A stretch of DNA of 64,000 bases from Streptomyces sp. MA5143a (GTDB lineage Bacteria > Actinomycetota > Actinomycetes > Streptomycetales > Streptomycetaceae): contig NZ_OLMK01000009.1 of NCBI RefSeq assembly GCF_900290235.1, forward strand, positions 310,001 through 374,000, read 5' to 3'. Both the position numbers and the translations under genes were made by a program. Under the pieces are notes generated by a model, which saw nothing but the letters and a program-made list of their open reading frames with translations, searched no databases and was not told where the DNA came from. Positions 52,507-60,651 of the stretch are shown piece after piece; positions within the stretch are counted from its first letter, which is position 1; the number at the start of each line of letters is the position of its first letter.

Positions 52507-54582
52507 TCAGACGGTGGCGGTGGCCAGGGGGTAGTCGCGCTGGGTACGGGCGTAGCGGGCGAGGGCGTCGAGCGCGCGCGGGTCGGCGACCGCGCTCGGG
52601 TCGGCCGCCTGATCAACGGGGGTGCCGAGCAGGATGCGGCGCGCCGGCACCTCGAGCTTCTTGCCGGTCAGGGTGGTCGGGACGGCCGGGACCTGGATGA
52701 TGCGATCCGGCACGTGACGGGGGCTGTACTCGCGGCGGAGTCGGTCCCGGATCGTCTGCTGTAGGCCTTCGTCGAGGGTGGCGCCGTCGGTCAGGGCGAC
52801 GAACAGCGGCATGAAGAACTTCTCGTCCGGCAGGTCGAGGCTGACCACCAGGGCTCCCGTGACCTGGTCGAGGGCTTCGACGACCCGGTAGATCTCCGCG
52901 GTGCCGATGCGTACGCCCTGCCGGTTGAGGGTGGCGTCGGCGCGGCCGAGTACGAAGCAGCCGCCGCGAGCGTTGACCTTGAAGAAGTCGCCGTGTCGCC
53001 AGGCGCCCGGGAAGTCCTCGAAGTACGCACGGCGGTACCGCTCGTCCCCGTCCGGGCCCCAGAACGTGACCGGCATGGACGGCAGCGGCTCCGTGATCAC
53101 CAGCTCGCCGACCTCGTCCACGACCTGGCGGCCGTGTTCGTCGTAGGCGTACGCGGCGACCCCCAGCGAGCGGGCCTGCATCTCGCCGGCGTACACGGGC
53201 AGGGTGGGCACACCGCCGACGAAGCCGGTGCAGCAGTCGGTGCCGCCGCTGCCGGTGGCGATCCACAGGTCCGCCTTGACGTTGCCGTAGAACCAGGCGG
53301 TGCACTGGGGCGACACCGGTGAGCCGGCGGGCATGACCGTGCGCAGGGCGGACAGGTCGTAGCGTTCGCCGGGGACGATGCCGGCCTTGGTCATGAGGTC
53401 GACGTAGGCGGGGCTGGCGCCGAAGAAGGTGGTCCGGGTGTCCTGCGCGATCCGCCACAGCACGTCCGGCTCCGGGTGGGCGGGGTTGCCGTCGTAGAGC
53501 ACCGGGCAGGCGCCGACCAGCAGGGAGCTGATCAGGAAGTTCCACATCATCCAGCCGGTGGTGGTGAAGAACAGCGGCCGGTCGCCCTCGCGCAGGTCCA
53601 TGTGGAAGGTCTGCAGCTTCAGCTGTTCCAGCAGGATGCCGCCGTGCCCGTGGATGATCGCCTTGGGCAGTCCGGTCGTACCGGAGGAGAACAGCACCCA
53701 CAGCGGGTGGTCGAAGGGGACATGCTCGAATTCGAAGTCTTCGGCGGCAACGGGCGGGTGGTCGAGGACCTCGTCCCAGCGCAGGCCGCCGACGGCCAGC
53801 GGCTCGTCGTCCCCGTCGTCGAGGACGGGAAGGTGGATCACCTGCTCCAGGCCGGGAAGCGCGTCGGCGATGCGGCGCACCTCGTCCCGGCGGTCGAAGG
53901 TCTTTCCGCCGTAACGGTAGCCGTCGACGCAGAAGAGGACCTTCGGCCTGAGCTGGCCGAACCGGTCGATGACGCCTCGCGACCCGAAGTCGGGGGAAGC
54001 GCTCGCCCATACGGCCCCGACGGCCGTCGTCGCGAGCATCGCGATCGCGGCCTGGGGCACGTTCGGCAGATATCCGCAGACCCGGTCGCCGGGGCGTACG
54101 CCGAGCCCGCGCAGCCGGGTCGCCAGGATGCGTACCCGGCCCGCGAAGTCCTCCCACGGAAGGCCGACGGGAGCGGCGCTCTCGGAGCCGAACACCACGG
54201 CGTCGGTGCCCGACCGTTCGTTTCGCAGGACGTGCTCGGCGTAGTTCAGCCGCGCCCCGGGAAACCACCGCGCCCCCGGCATGTCCCGGCCGTCGAGCAC
54301 CGAGGAGTACGGGGTCGTCGACCGAATGCCGAAGTAGTCCCACAGGGCGCCCCAGAATCCCCCCAGGTCGGTGACGGACCAGTTCCACAGCTCGTCGTAG
54401 CCGTCGAACCGCAGCCCCCGTTCCCGGGACAGCCAGTCCGCGAACCGCGTGACATTGGCCTCCGCGACCCGCCGCGGGCCGGGCGTCCACAGCAGCTCGC
54501 CTTCGGCCACCACGGCGGCCCTGCCGGCTGCGCCGTGTGCCCGACCAGTGGCAGGGAAGCCCCCTGCTGCCTCGACGGTCAT
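52507..54582 (-). CDS. Acetoacetyl-CoA synthetase-like beta-keto acid CoA ligase
   Basis: A 691-residue adenylate-forming enzyme of the acetoacetate-CoA ligase type. It has the N-terminal DYFGIRST..DMPGARWFPGARLNYAEH block, the AMP/ATP motif LFSSGTTGLPKAII near 295, and the C-terminal Gly-rich RQGVRIGTAEIYRVVE with the catalytic Lys in TLTGKKLEVP near 655. Acetoacetate is a beta-keto acid; in this operon the likely substrate is the aroylacetate made by carboxylating and dephosphorylating an aryl methyl ketone. No thiolase is present in the operon. The ATG at 54582 follows GGAGGCGAC. Confidence 0.83.
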   Translation of the reverse strand: MTVEAAGGFPATGRAHGAAGRAAVVAEGELLWTPGPRRVAEANVTRFADWLSRERGLRFDGYDELWNWSVTDLGGFWGALWDYFGIRSTTPYSSVLDGRDMPGARWFPGARLNYAEHVLRNERSGTDAVVFGSESAAPVGLPWEDFAGRVRILATRLRGLGVRPGDRVCGYLPNVPQAAIAMLATTAVGAVWASASPDFGSRGVIDRFGQLRPKVLFCVDGYRYGGKTFDRRDEVRRIADALPGLEQVIHLPVLDDGDDEPLAVGGLRWDEVLDHPPVAAEDFEFEHVPFDHPLWVLFSSGTTGLPKAIIHGHGGILLEQLKLQTFHMDLREGDRPLFFTTTGWMMWNFLISSLLVGACPVLYDGNPAHPEPDVLWRIAQDTRTTFFGASPAYVDLMTKAGIVPGERYDLSALRTVMPAGSPVSPQCTAWFYGNVKADLWIATGSGGTDCCTGFVGGVPTLPVYAGEMQARSLGVAAYAYDEHGRQVVDEVGELVITEPLPSMPVTFWGPDGDERYRRAYFEDFPGAWRHGDFFKVNARGGCFVLGRADATLNRQGVRIGTAEIYRVVEALDQVTGALVVSLDLPDEKFFMPLFVALTDGATLDEGLQQTIRDRLRREYSPRHVPDRIIQVPAVPTTLTGKKLEVPARRILLGTPVDQAADPSAVADPRALDALARYARTQRDYPLATATV

Positions 54583-54653
54583 GTCGCCTCCTCGCGTCAT
54601 GGGAGGAACGGTCTCCGACGAGCCGGGACGCGAGCAACAGTTCCCTGCTAGCT

Positions 54654-54668
54654 TTTCACCTGGTGAAA
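54654..54668. promoter_or_regulatory. Perfect 15-bp palindrome, likely IclR operator
   Basis: TTTCACC-T-GGTGAAA at 54654-54668 is a perfect inverted repeat in the 120-nt gap between the minus-strand CoA ligase (start 54582) and the plus-strand iclR (start 54703). A further half-site GGTGAAA lies at 54717-54723, just inside iclR. IclR proteins bind 12-15-bp palindromes, so this is the likely operator for both promoters. Confidence 0.75.
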
Positions 54669-54702
54669 TCCGCTCTCCATCTTCGCAGGTGAGGGTCGTC
54701 TC

Positions 54703-55515
54703 ATGCGGCAGTACCAGGTGAAAACGATCAGCTCTCTCGAGCGTGGCCTACAGGTGCTGAAGGCCCTGGAGGAGATGCGTGCTGCCAGCCTGCACGACCT
54801 GCACCAGGTCACCGGCATCCCCAAAGCCACCCTGATCCGCATCCTCCATACCTGCAACCAGGAGGGCCTGGTCTGGCAGCGGCTCGCCGATGGGGCTTTC
54901 GTCGCGAGCCTCAGACCCCAGAGGGCCCCGTACAACGACGTCGAGTGGCTCGGCGAGCTGGCGTCGTCGGTCCTGGAGGAGCTGTGCGAGCGCGTGATGT
55001 GGCCGTCGGTGCTGACCGTGCCCCGGCTGGACTACATGGAGACGATCGACACCAACAGCCCCAAGGCGTACTTCGACGAGGTGGTCCCCGTTGCGCCCAT
55101 CGGTTTCCGTTCGCACATGCTGCTCGGCGCCTCGGGCCGGGCCTACATCGCCTTCTGCGCCGAGCGGGAGCGGGAGGCGGTCCTGCGCCGCCTGCGCGAG
55201 CACGACGCTCCGGGCAACGCATACGCCCACGACCCGGGCTGGCTGCGGCGTCTGCTGGCGACCACCCGGTCCCGCGGCTACAGCGTGCGCGCACCGGAGT
55301 ACGACTTCGACGGTCGCAACTCGATCGCCGTACCGATCCGCCTGCACGGGGAGGTCCTGGGATGCGTCAACGTGACCTGGCGCAAGACGGTCATGTCCGC
55401 GCAGGAAGTGGCGCGGCGCCACCTGGACGACCTGCGGGCCGCAGTGCACCGGATCGAAGAGCGGGCTTCGGCGGCCGTCCCGCAACGACACGGGCCCGGC
55501 GGCGACGAGATCTGA
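54703..55515 (+). CDS. IclR family transcriptional regulator
   Basis: A 270-residue IclR regulator. The winged HTH occupies residues 1-70 (ISSLERGLQVLKALEEMRAA, then LHQVTGIPKATLIRILHTC). The effector domain follows, with the LGASGRAYIAF block near 150 and DGRNSIAVPIRLHGEVLG near 205. IclR proteins of this branch (MhpR/PcaR-like) often control aromatic catabolism. It is divergent from the CoA ligase to bioY operon across the palindrome at 54654. The ATG at 54703 is preceded by GGTGAGGG. Confidence 0.9.
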   Translation: MRQYQVKTISSLERGLQVLKALEEMRAASLHDLHQVTGIPKATLIRILHTCNQEGLVWQRLADGAFVASLRPQRAPYNDVEWLGELASSVLEELCERVMWPSVLTVPRLDYMETIDTNSPKAYFDEVVPVAPIGFRSHMLLGASGRAYIAFCAEREREAVLRRLREHDAPGNAYAHDPGWLRRLLATTRSRGYSVRAPEYDFDGRNSIAVPIRLHGEVLGCVNVTWRKTVMSAQEVARRHLDDLRAAVHRIEERASAAVPQRHGPGGDEI

Positions 55516-55594
55516 AGACGAGGAAAAAGAGACCATACGCCGTCTTCCAGTCTCCACCAGCCACCGGAAAGGCTATGCGCCAGGCCCCTGTGGA

Positions 55595-55790
55595 GCAGCC
55601 GAGTGGTCCCTGCGATACTCACGCGGGCTGACGCAGTGGCGGCTCTTTGAGGCGCGGGCGAAGTGTGAGGTGTCCTTGACGCCGACCGCGTAGGCGATGT
55701 CCGTGACACTCCGGCCCGTCCGGACTGGGTCGGCGGGCAGCCTGGCGGCGATGTCGATCCGCTGCTGCGCCCCGAACAGCAGCAGCACCC
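55595..55790 (-). pseudogene. C-terminal fragment of an AraC regulator
   Basis: The minus strand encodes QQRIDIAARLPADPVRTGRS, VTDIAYAVGVKDTSHFARAS and VSPREYRRD, the second HTH of an AraC protein. It closely resembles the C-terminus of the AraC protein at 31944-32900, with a few poor substitutions (SKSRHC for FKDRHG). No N-terminal part remains. Confidence 0.72.
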
Positions 55791-55811
55791 TGTCACGGGC
55801 GCAGTCGTGGG

Positions 55812-56726
55812 TCAGTCGCTGTGCTCGACGGCACCGGCGGCGGTGGCATCTGCGCCCCAGCTCGCGAGCATGTGCATCGCTTCCGCAGAGGGCGTGTGCG
55901 GCTCGGCGTGGAAAGTGATCAGCACCTGCCCGGAGTCACGTGCCGCGCGGAAGGACTCGAAGGACAAGGTGATCTCGCCGACCAGCGGGTGATGCATCCG
56001 CTTGACCCCGAAGCCCTTGTTCTGGACCTCATGCCGGGCCCATATGCGCCGGAACTCCTCGCTCTTGACCGAGAGCTCCCCCACCAGCGCCGACAGTTGC
56101 AGGTCTCCGGGGTGGCGCCCGGCATCCATCCACAGGTAGCTGACGACCTCCGACGCCTTGTGCTCCCAGTCGACGAACAAGTCCCGGTAGCCGGGGTCCA
56201 GGAAGATCAGGCGTGCCCAGTTGCGCTCGCGCGCGGGCAGCTGTGACCAGTCGCCGAAAAGTGCCGCCGCCATCCCGTTCCACGCCAGTATGTCGGCGCG
56301 GCTCCCGATGACACACGCGGGGACGCCTGTCATGGAGTCGAGCAAGTGGCATAGGCTGCTGCGCACTCTTCGCGGCCTGGTCGCAGGCCTCTTGCGGAAG
56401 GGCCTCTTCGGCCCGGCGAGATGGGTGAGGTGAAGGCTTTCTGCCTCGCTCAGCTGAAGGACGCGTGCGATGGCATCGAGGATCTCCAGCGATGCATTGT
56501 GTACATGTCCCTGTTCCAGGCGCGTGTAGTAGGCCATGGACACGCCAGCCAGCTGGGCCAGCTCCTCACGGCGCAGGCCGGGCACCCGCCGGTAGCGGCT
56601 GTGGTCGACAAGCCCCACGTCACTGGGTTTGAGTCGGGCGCGGCGGCCGCGAAGGAATTCGCTCAGCTCGGCACCGCGCTCCTGGGCCACGCCGGCGTCC
56701 ACAGCGGGATCGGGCTCTTGGATCAT
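55812..56726 (-). CDS. XRE/MmyB-type transcriptional regulator
   Basis: A 304-residue regulator. Residues 20-100 hold an XRE helix-turn-helix (RRVPGLRREELAQLAGVSMA and YYTRLEQGHVHNASLEILDA). The rest is the PAS-like MmyB ligand-binding domain (PACVIGSRADILAWNGMAAALFG, then ERNWARLIFLDP and LSFESFRAARDSGQVLITFHAE). Such proteins commonly control neighbouring oxidoreductases; here the same-strand SDR lies 317 nt upstream. The ATG at 56726 is followed by the conserved region. An inverted repeat lies 28 nt upstream. Confidence 0.88.
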   Translation of the reverse strand: MIQEPDPAVDAGVAQERGAELSEFLRGRRARLKPSDVGLVDHSRYRRVPGLRREELAQLAGVSMAYYTRLEQGHVHNASLEILDAIARVLQLSEAESLHLTHLAGPKRPFRKRPATRPRRVRSSLCHLLDSMTGVPACVIGSRADILAWNGMAAALFGDWSQLPARERNWARLIFLDPGYRDLFVDWEHKASEVVSYLWMDAGRHPGDLQLSALVGELSVKSEEFRRIWARHEVQNKGFGVKRMHHPLVGEITLSFESFRAARDSGQVLITFHAEPHTPSAEAMHMLASWGADATAAGAVEHSD

Positions 56727-56753
56727 GGGGTTCAGTATGAGCAGGCATGGTCG

Positions 56754-56786
56754 GCGCTTCCTGTCCCTGTCAGTGTCAGGAAGCGC
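56754..56786. promoter_or_regulatory. Inverted repeat upstream of the XRE regulator
   Basis: The 10-bp arms gcgcttcctg (56754-56763) and caggaagcgc (56777-56786) are perfectly complementary around a 13-bp centre. It lies 28 nt upstream of the XRE gene start, where an autoregulatory operator would be expected. The remainder of the gap to 57043 shows no gene. Confidence 0.6.
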
Positions 56787-57043
56787 TTACTCGTACGGTC
56801 CGGAGGCGGACCCGGCAGCTGTTACTCCCATGCAACCTCACGCGCCAGGGCTGTACTCAAGCGCGGCGTGTCGATCATCATCAGGTTTCCGGCCGGCTGG
56901 CGCAGTAGGTAAAAGTTCGCGCCTGCGGTGCGCGGCGAGTTGTGCCCGCACAGGTACACGTGCTCGGCAAGGCTAGGGGAAAGGGATCAAGTGCCGGGTG
57001 CGGTCCGCGCGTGCCGTGCCGGATCGATCGGGTGTGGCACACG

Positions 57044-57895
57044 TCAGTTGTTCGCGGGCACGTACTTCCCGGGCACGCCGGTGGCGCGGCGCATGAAGGC
57101 GTCGAAGGTGCGATTGGGCAGCGTGTTGTGCAGGAAGATCATGGGCTTGGCGCCGAAGCCGACGGCGTAACGCGTCTTGGGCCGGCGTGCCCGGACGGAC
57201 TTGACGATGGTCTTGGCGATCAAGTCCGGCGACGACATGCGGCGTTCGTTGGCCTCCGAACTGAGCGAGTCGGCCACAGCGTTGGCCTGCGGGGCGTACG
57301 GGCCGGTGCCGGAGACGGCGCGAGCCTTCTGCGCGGCGATGCCGCCCCACTCGGACTTGACCCCGCCCGGTTCGATCACCACGACGTCGATCCCGAAGGG
57401 CTTGAGCTCCATGCGCAGGCAGTCGCTGAGCGCTTCCAGCGCGAACTTCGTGGCGTGGTACCAGGCTCCCAGTGAGGTGCACATGCGGCCACCGACCGAG
57501 GTGATGTTGACGATGGTTCCCGAGCGCTGCGCCCGCATGTGCGGCAGGACCAGCTGGGTCAGGCGCGCTGCGCCGAACACGTTGACCTCGAACTGTTCCC
57601 TGGCCTCCTGCAGGGGGACGTCCTCGACGGCGCCGTAGGAACCGTAGCCGGCGTTGTTGACGAGGACGTCGAGCCGGCCGGTGTCGGCGATGAGCTTCTC
57701 GACGCCTTCCCGCATGGAAGTGTCGTCGGTGACGTCCATGGCCAGCAGCCGGATCCCCAGCTCGGTCAGGTGTTGCATGCGCTGCACGCGCCGCGCCGCG
57801 CCGTAGACGGTGTAGCCGGCCTCGCGCAGCTTGAGCGCGGTGGCCTCGCCGATCCCGGACGAAGCTCCGGTGACGAGTGCGACCTTGGTGGTCAT
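57044..57895 (-). CDS. Short-chain dehydrogenase/reductase C
   Basis: A 283-residue classical SDR: TGASSGIG at 9-16, NNAGYGSYG near 85, Ser in VNITSVGGR and YHATKFA (Tyr-x-x-x-Lys). The Arg at beta2 (GAARRVQRM) suggests NADPH. Long members of this group (283 residues, with the C-terminal KTRYAVGFGAKPMIFLH) include ketone and retinol-like reductases. It is divergent from the AraC gene at 58082, with 186 nt between starts; XRE or AraC may control it. Confidence 0.87.
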   Translation of the reverse strand: MTTKVALVTGASSGIGEATALKLREAGYTVYGAARRVQRMQHLTELGIRLLAMDVTDDTSMREGVEKLIADTGRLDVLVNNAGYGSYGAVEDVPLQEAREQFEVNVFGAARLTQLVLPHMRAQRSGTIVNITSVGGRMCTSLGAWYHATKFALEALSDCLRMELKPFGIDVVVIEPGGVKSEWGGIAAQKARAVSGTGPYAPQANAVADSLSSEANERRMSSPDLIAKTIVKSVRARRPKTRYAVGFGAKPMIFLHNTLPNRTFDAFMRRATGVPGKYVPANN

Positions 57896-58081
57896 GGTGG
57901 TGATCCTTTCGGTGGACGTGGTGACGTTTCGCTGTGAACGCTAGAAGTGGATCTGCGGCCTGGCACTAGCGTGGCGCGCCAACTCACTTGCGTATGACGC
58001 CAGCTTTCGATGGCGCGCTTGGCGAGAGGAATGGCGCCATCTGCTGGTGTCAGGCATGCCGGCGGCCGTTACGCTCCCGTC

Positions 58082-59083
58082 GTGAGCACCGGACGATTCA
58101 TCCTGGATCCCAGCATCAAAGCCCTGCTGAAGGACCTCGGCGTGTCATCCACCCGGGTGCTCCGGCGCGCTCAGCTGCCTGCCGACCTGTTCGGCCGCGG
58201 CCCGGTCGCCCTCCCTCTCGAGGAGTACTTCCGGCTGTGGGAGGCGCTCGAGGCCGAGAGCGGCGATCCGGACCTGGCTGTCGCGATCGGCCGGTCGATT
58301 TCGGTCGAGATGTTCAACCCGCCGATCTTCGCCGCCCTGTGCAGCCCCGATCTGCGGACCGCAGCTGAGCGCATCGCCATCTACAAGCCCCTCATCGGAC
58401 CCCTGCACCTGCGGCTCGACAACGGCGACGAAGGCTTGACGATCAGCTTCCGGTGGCCGCCGGACACGCCCCCGCCCCCGCCCCAGCTGGCCGCCGCCGA
58501 GATGGTGTTCTGGGTCGCTCTGGCCCGGATCGCGACCCGCCACGACGTCCGGCCGGTCCGGGCCGTCGATCCCTGGCTGTCTGCCGAGCACGCCGGCCTG
58601 GACGACTACCTCGGCGTAGAAGTCCACAAGGGACGGACGCACGCGATCAGCTTCGCGCCCGCCGACGCGAACCGCCCGTTCCTCACCGAGAACGAGCAAC
58701 TCTGGCGGTTCTTCGCCCCGGAACTCCGCCGACGCCTGTCCGACCTGCAGGCGACGGCCAGCGTCGCCGATCGGGTGCGGGCCGCGCTGCACGAAACCCT
58801 TCCCGCCGGCGGAAGCTCCATGACCGCAGTCACCCGTCACCTCGCCGTCAGCAATCGCACGCTGCAACGACAACTGAAGCTCGAAGGAACAAGCTTCCAG
58901 GAAATCCTCGCCACGACCCGCGAAAACCTGGCCCGCCACTACCTCGGCAACAGCACTATGCGCATCGCCGAAATCGCCTACCTACTCGGTTACGACGACA
59001 CCAACTCCTTCTACCGCGCCTTCCGCACCTGGACCGGAACCACTCCCGACGCCCTCCGGACCGCAGCAGTCGCCGGAGTCTGA
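58082..59083 (+). CDS. AraC family regulator (OruR/ArgR-like)
   Basis: A 333-residue AraC protein with the arabinose-binding-like N-terminal domain of PF12625 type (LKDLGVSSTRVLRRAQLPAD, then LPLEEYFRLWEALEAESGDP) and a C-terminal HTH (MTAVTRHLAVSNRTLQRQLK, then AEIAYLLGYDDTNSFYRAFR). A proline run (PPPPPQ) splits the two N-terminal halves. The GTG at 58082 begins the conserved MSTGRFILDPS start; longer forms from 58010 lack family similarity. It is divergent from the SDR at 57044-57895 and probably controls it. Confidence 0.86.
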   Translation: MSTGRFILDPSIKALLKDLGVSSTRVLRRAQLPADLFGRGPVALPLEEYFRLWEALEAESGDPDLAVAIGRSISVEMFNPPIFAALCSPDLRTAAERIAIYKPLIGPLHLRLDNGDEGLTISFRWPPDTPPPPPQLAAAEMVFWVALARIATRHDVRPVRAVDPWLSAEHAGLDDYLGVEVHKGRTHAISFAPADANRPFLTENEQLWRFFAPELRRRLSDLQATASVADRVRAALHETLPAGGSSMTAVTRHLAVSNRTLQRQLKLEGTSFQEILATTRENLARHYLGNSTMRIAEIAYLLGYDDTNSFYRAFRTWTGTTPDALRTAAVAGV

Positions 59084-59781
59084 ACGGGCCGTCGCGGGAC
59101 CTCGACCGGCTCGCTCATGCGGCCCATCAGATCGCGAGCGACGAGATGGCGGCGGAGTCATCAACGAGATCAGGCATGCCGCGTGAGGTGCACCGATGAC
59201 TTATCGAGCGGCGCATGATCGGGCGACCTCGTCCACCTTCCGGGAGCAGGGGTGCCGACCTGGCCTGTCACTCAGCAGGGCTCGGAACCTCCGGTACCGG
59301 GAGCAGGCGTGTTGCAGCAAAGACTCCTCCAGATCGATCAAAATGGCCTCATTGCCGGCGGCGGAACTCGGCAGGGTATGCCACGGGATTGCCGAACAAT
59401 CCTGGGTTCGGCCGACGCACTGTTCCAGCACGATATCGGTCATACGTTTCCCGGAGTTGCGTGGCCGTCATTGTTGTCGATAGGCATGCCCAGCCATAAC
59501 TTCGCCTTCTCTCGAGCCTCCCCGTCAGTGCACCCAGGGCCCGGACTCAGGTTATGGAATTGACCGAATCGACTTCCAACGTTAGCCAGACTCCTGAATT
59601 CGGGATGTATCTGGCCGGGGTGGGGGAAAATGCGCGATTAGTGGATGTCTCGTTAGAGGAGACCAAAAGAATCCAAGAAGTCGGCCCACAACGACGAAGA
59701 CATCGCTTCGCCGCTGGGGCCAGCCGATCATCAGCGGTGGCGAACGCTCGAAAAGGCTTGATATTCGCCTGTTTCGGCATG
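59084..59781. other. Gene-poor stretch, partly lower GC
   Basis: No reading frame in these 700 nt resembles a known family. From about 59540 to 59780 the GC content falls visibly (for example gaatcgacttccaacgttag), which differs from all flanking genes and hints at foreign or decayed DNA. No RNA gene was recognised. Confidence 0.5.
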
Positions 59782-60348
59782 TCAGGGTCGATCGTAGAAG
59801 CCGCCAATCCGTGCGCGGGCCAATGCCTGACCAGCCTCCAGGACAGCCTTCGGCTTCGCCGAGGCCACCGGTTTGCCTGCCACTGTGGAGATTGGTTCGG
59901 CGAGTGCGAACAGCTGGAACGCATAGCGGTGCGGGCCATGACCTTTGATCGGTGCCGGGCCCTGATAGCCGCGCCCTTGGCTCGACCGCAAGATCTGCAC
60001 GCCCGCGTCGAGCGCGCTCGAATCAAGTGCGTTGCACGGTAACTCGGTCACTGCGGGGTCCAGCAGTGCCGCCGCGTGCACCAGCGGGCTTCGCAGCGGT
60101 ACGTCGGGATCTTCGACCACGAGCAGCAACTGCGCGGTCTCGGCCGGTGGCAGCGCCCAGGCCAGCGCCGGCGAAAGATTCTGCCCGCCGAGTCTCTTCA
60201 CCACATGCCGAACAGGAAGCGTGGTTTCGTGGTCGAAATTGGGACTGGTGATGTCGAAGGTGGCCGCAGCGGCCAGATTCGATCGGTGCCAGGCCAGGGT
60301 CTGTTCACCGGCGCGCCGATTGACAAGCAGTTTGCCGATCAGAGACAT
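59782..60348 (-). CDS. PEBP/YbhB-YbcL (Raf kinase inhibitor-like) protein
   Basis: A 188-residue phosphatidylethanolamine-binding-protein relative. The ligand-site motifs are VVEDPDVPL near 80 and GPAPIKGHGPHRYAFQLFAL near 131-150, and SPALAW near 58 matches the YbhB/YbcL family. The roles of bacterial members are poorly known. It heads a minus-strand group with an aldo/keto reductase and a beta-lactamase-fold hydrolase further upstream. Codon use is slightly less GC-biased than that of the Streptomyces core genes. Confidence 0.83.
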   Translation of the reverse strand: MSLIGKLLVNRRAGEQTLAWHRSNLAAAATFDITSPNFDHETTLPVRHVVKRLGGQNLSPALAWALPPAETAQLLLVVEDPDVPLRSPLVHAAALLDPAVTELPCNALDSSALDAGVQILRSSQGRGYQGPAPIKGHGPHRYAFQLFALAEPISTVAGKPVASAKPKAVLEAGQALARARIGGFYDRP

Positions 60349-60364
60349 CGCACTCCGTCGTTGT

Positions 60365-60530
60365 CGGTCGAGGCAGCATCACCCGCGATGACAGTGCCGT
60401 CGAGCAACCCCAGCGCGCGGGTGCCATCGGCGGAGTCGGCCACGGCGACCTCGGTCAGCACCTGGCCATCGGCCGGATCGAACATCGGAAACGTGCGTCC
60501 GTCGATGGCCGGCACCTGTTCACCACCACA
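60365..60530 (-). pseudogene. N-terminal fragment of an aldehyde dehydrogenase
   Basis: The minus strand reads IDGRTFPMFDPADGQVLTEV and AVADSADGTRAL, the opening strand of succinate-semialdehyde-type aldehyde dehydrogenases, and then loses similarity. About 40 residues remain. Together with its flanks it fills the 303-nt gap 60349-60651, which holds no other gene. Confidence 0.55.
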
Positions 60531-60651
60531 GCCCGGTCGGAACCGATGCGATGACTGTGTCCCTGTCGGGCCTTTCTTCTTCTCCTGGTCGGATGATCAC
60601 CGAATGGATGGTGTTGTGGTGCGCGGCCCGGCGGGGCAGCGGCGGGAGGAC

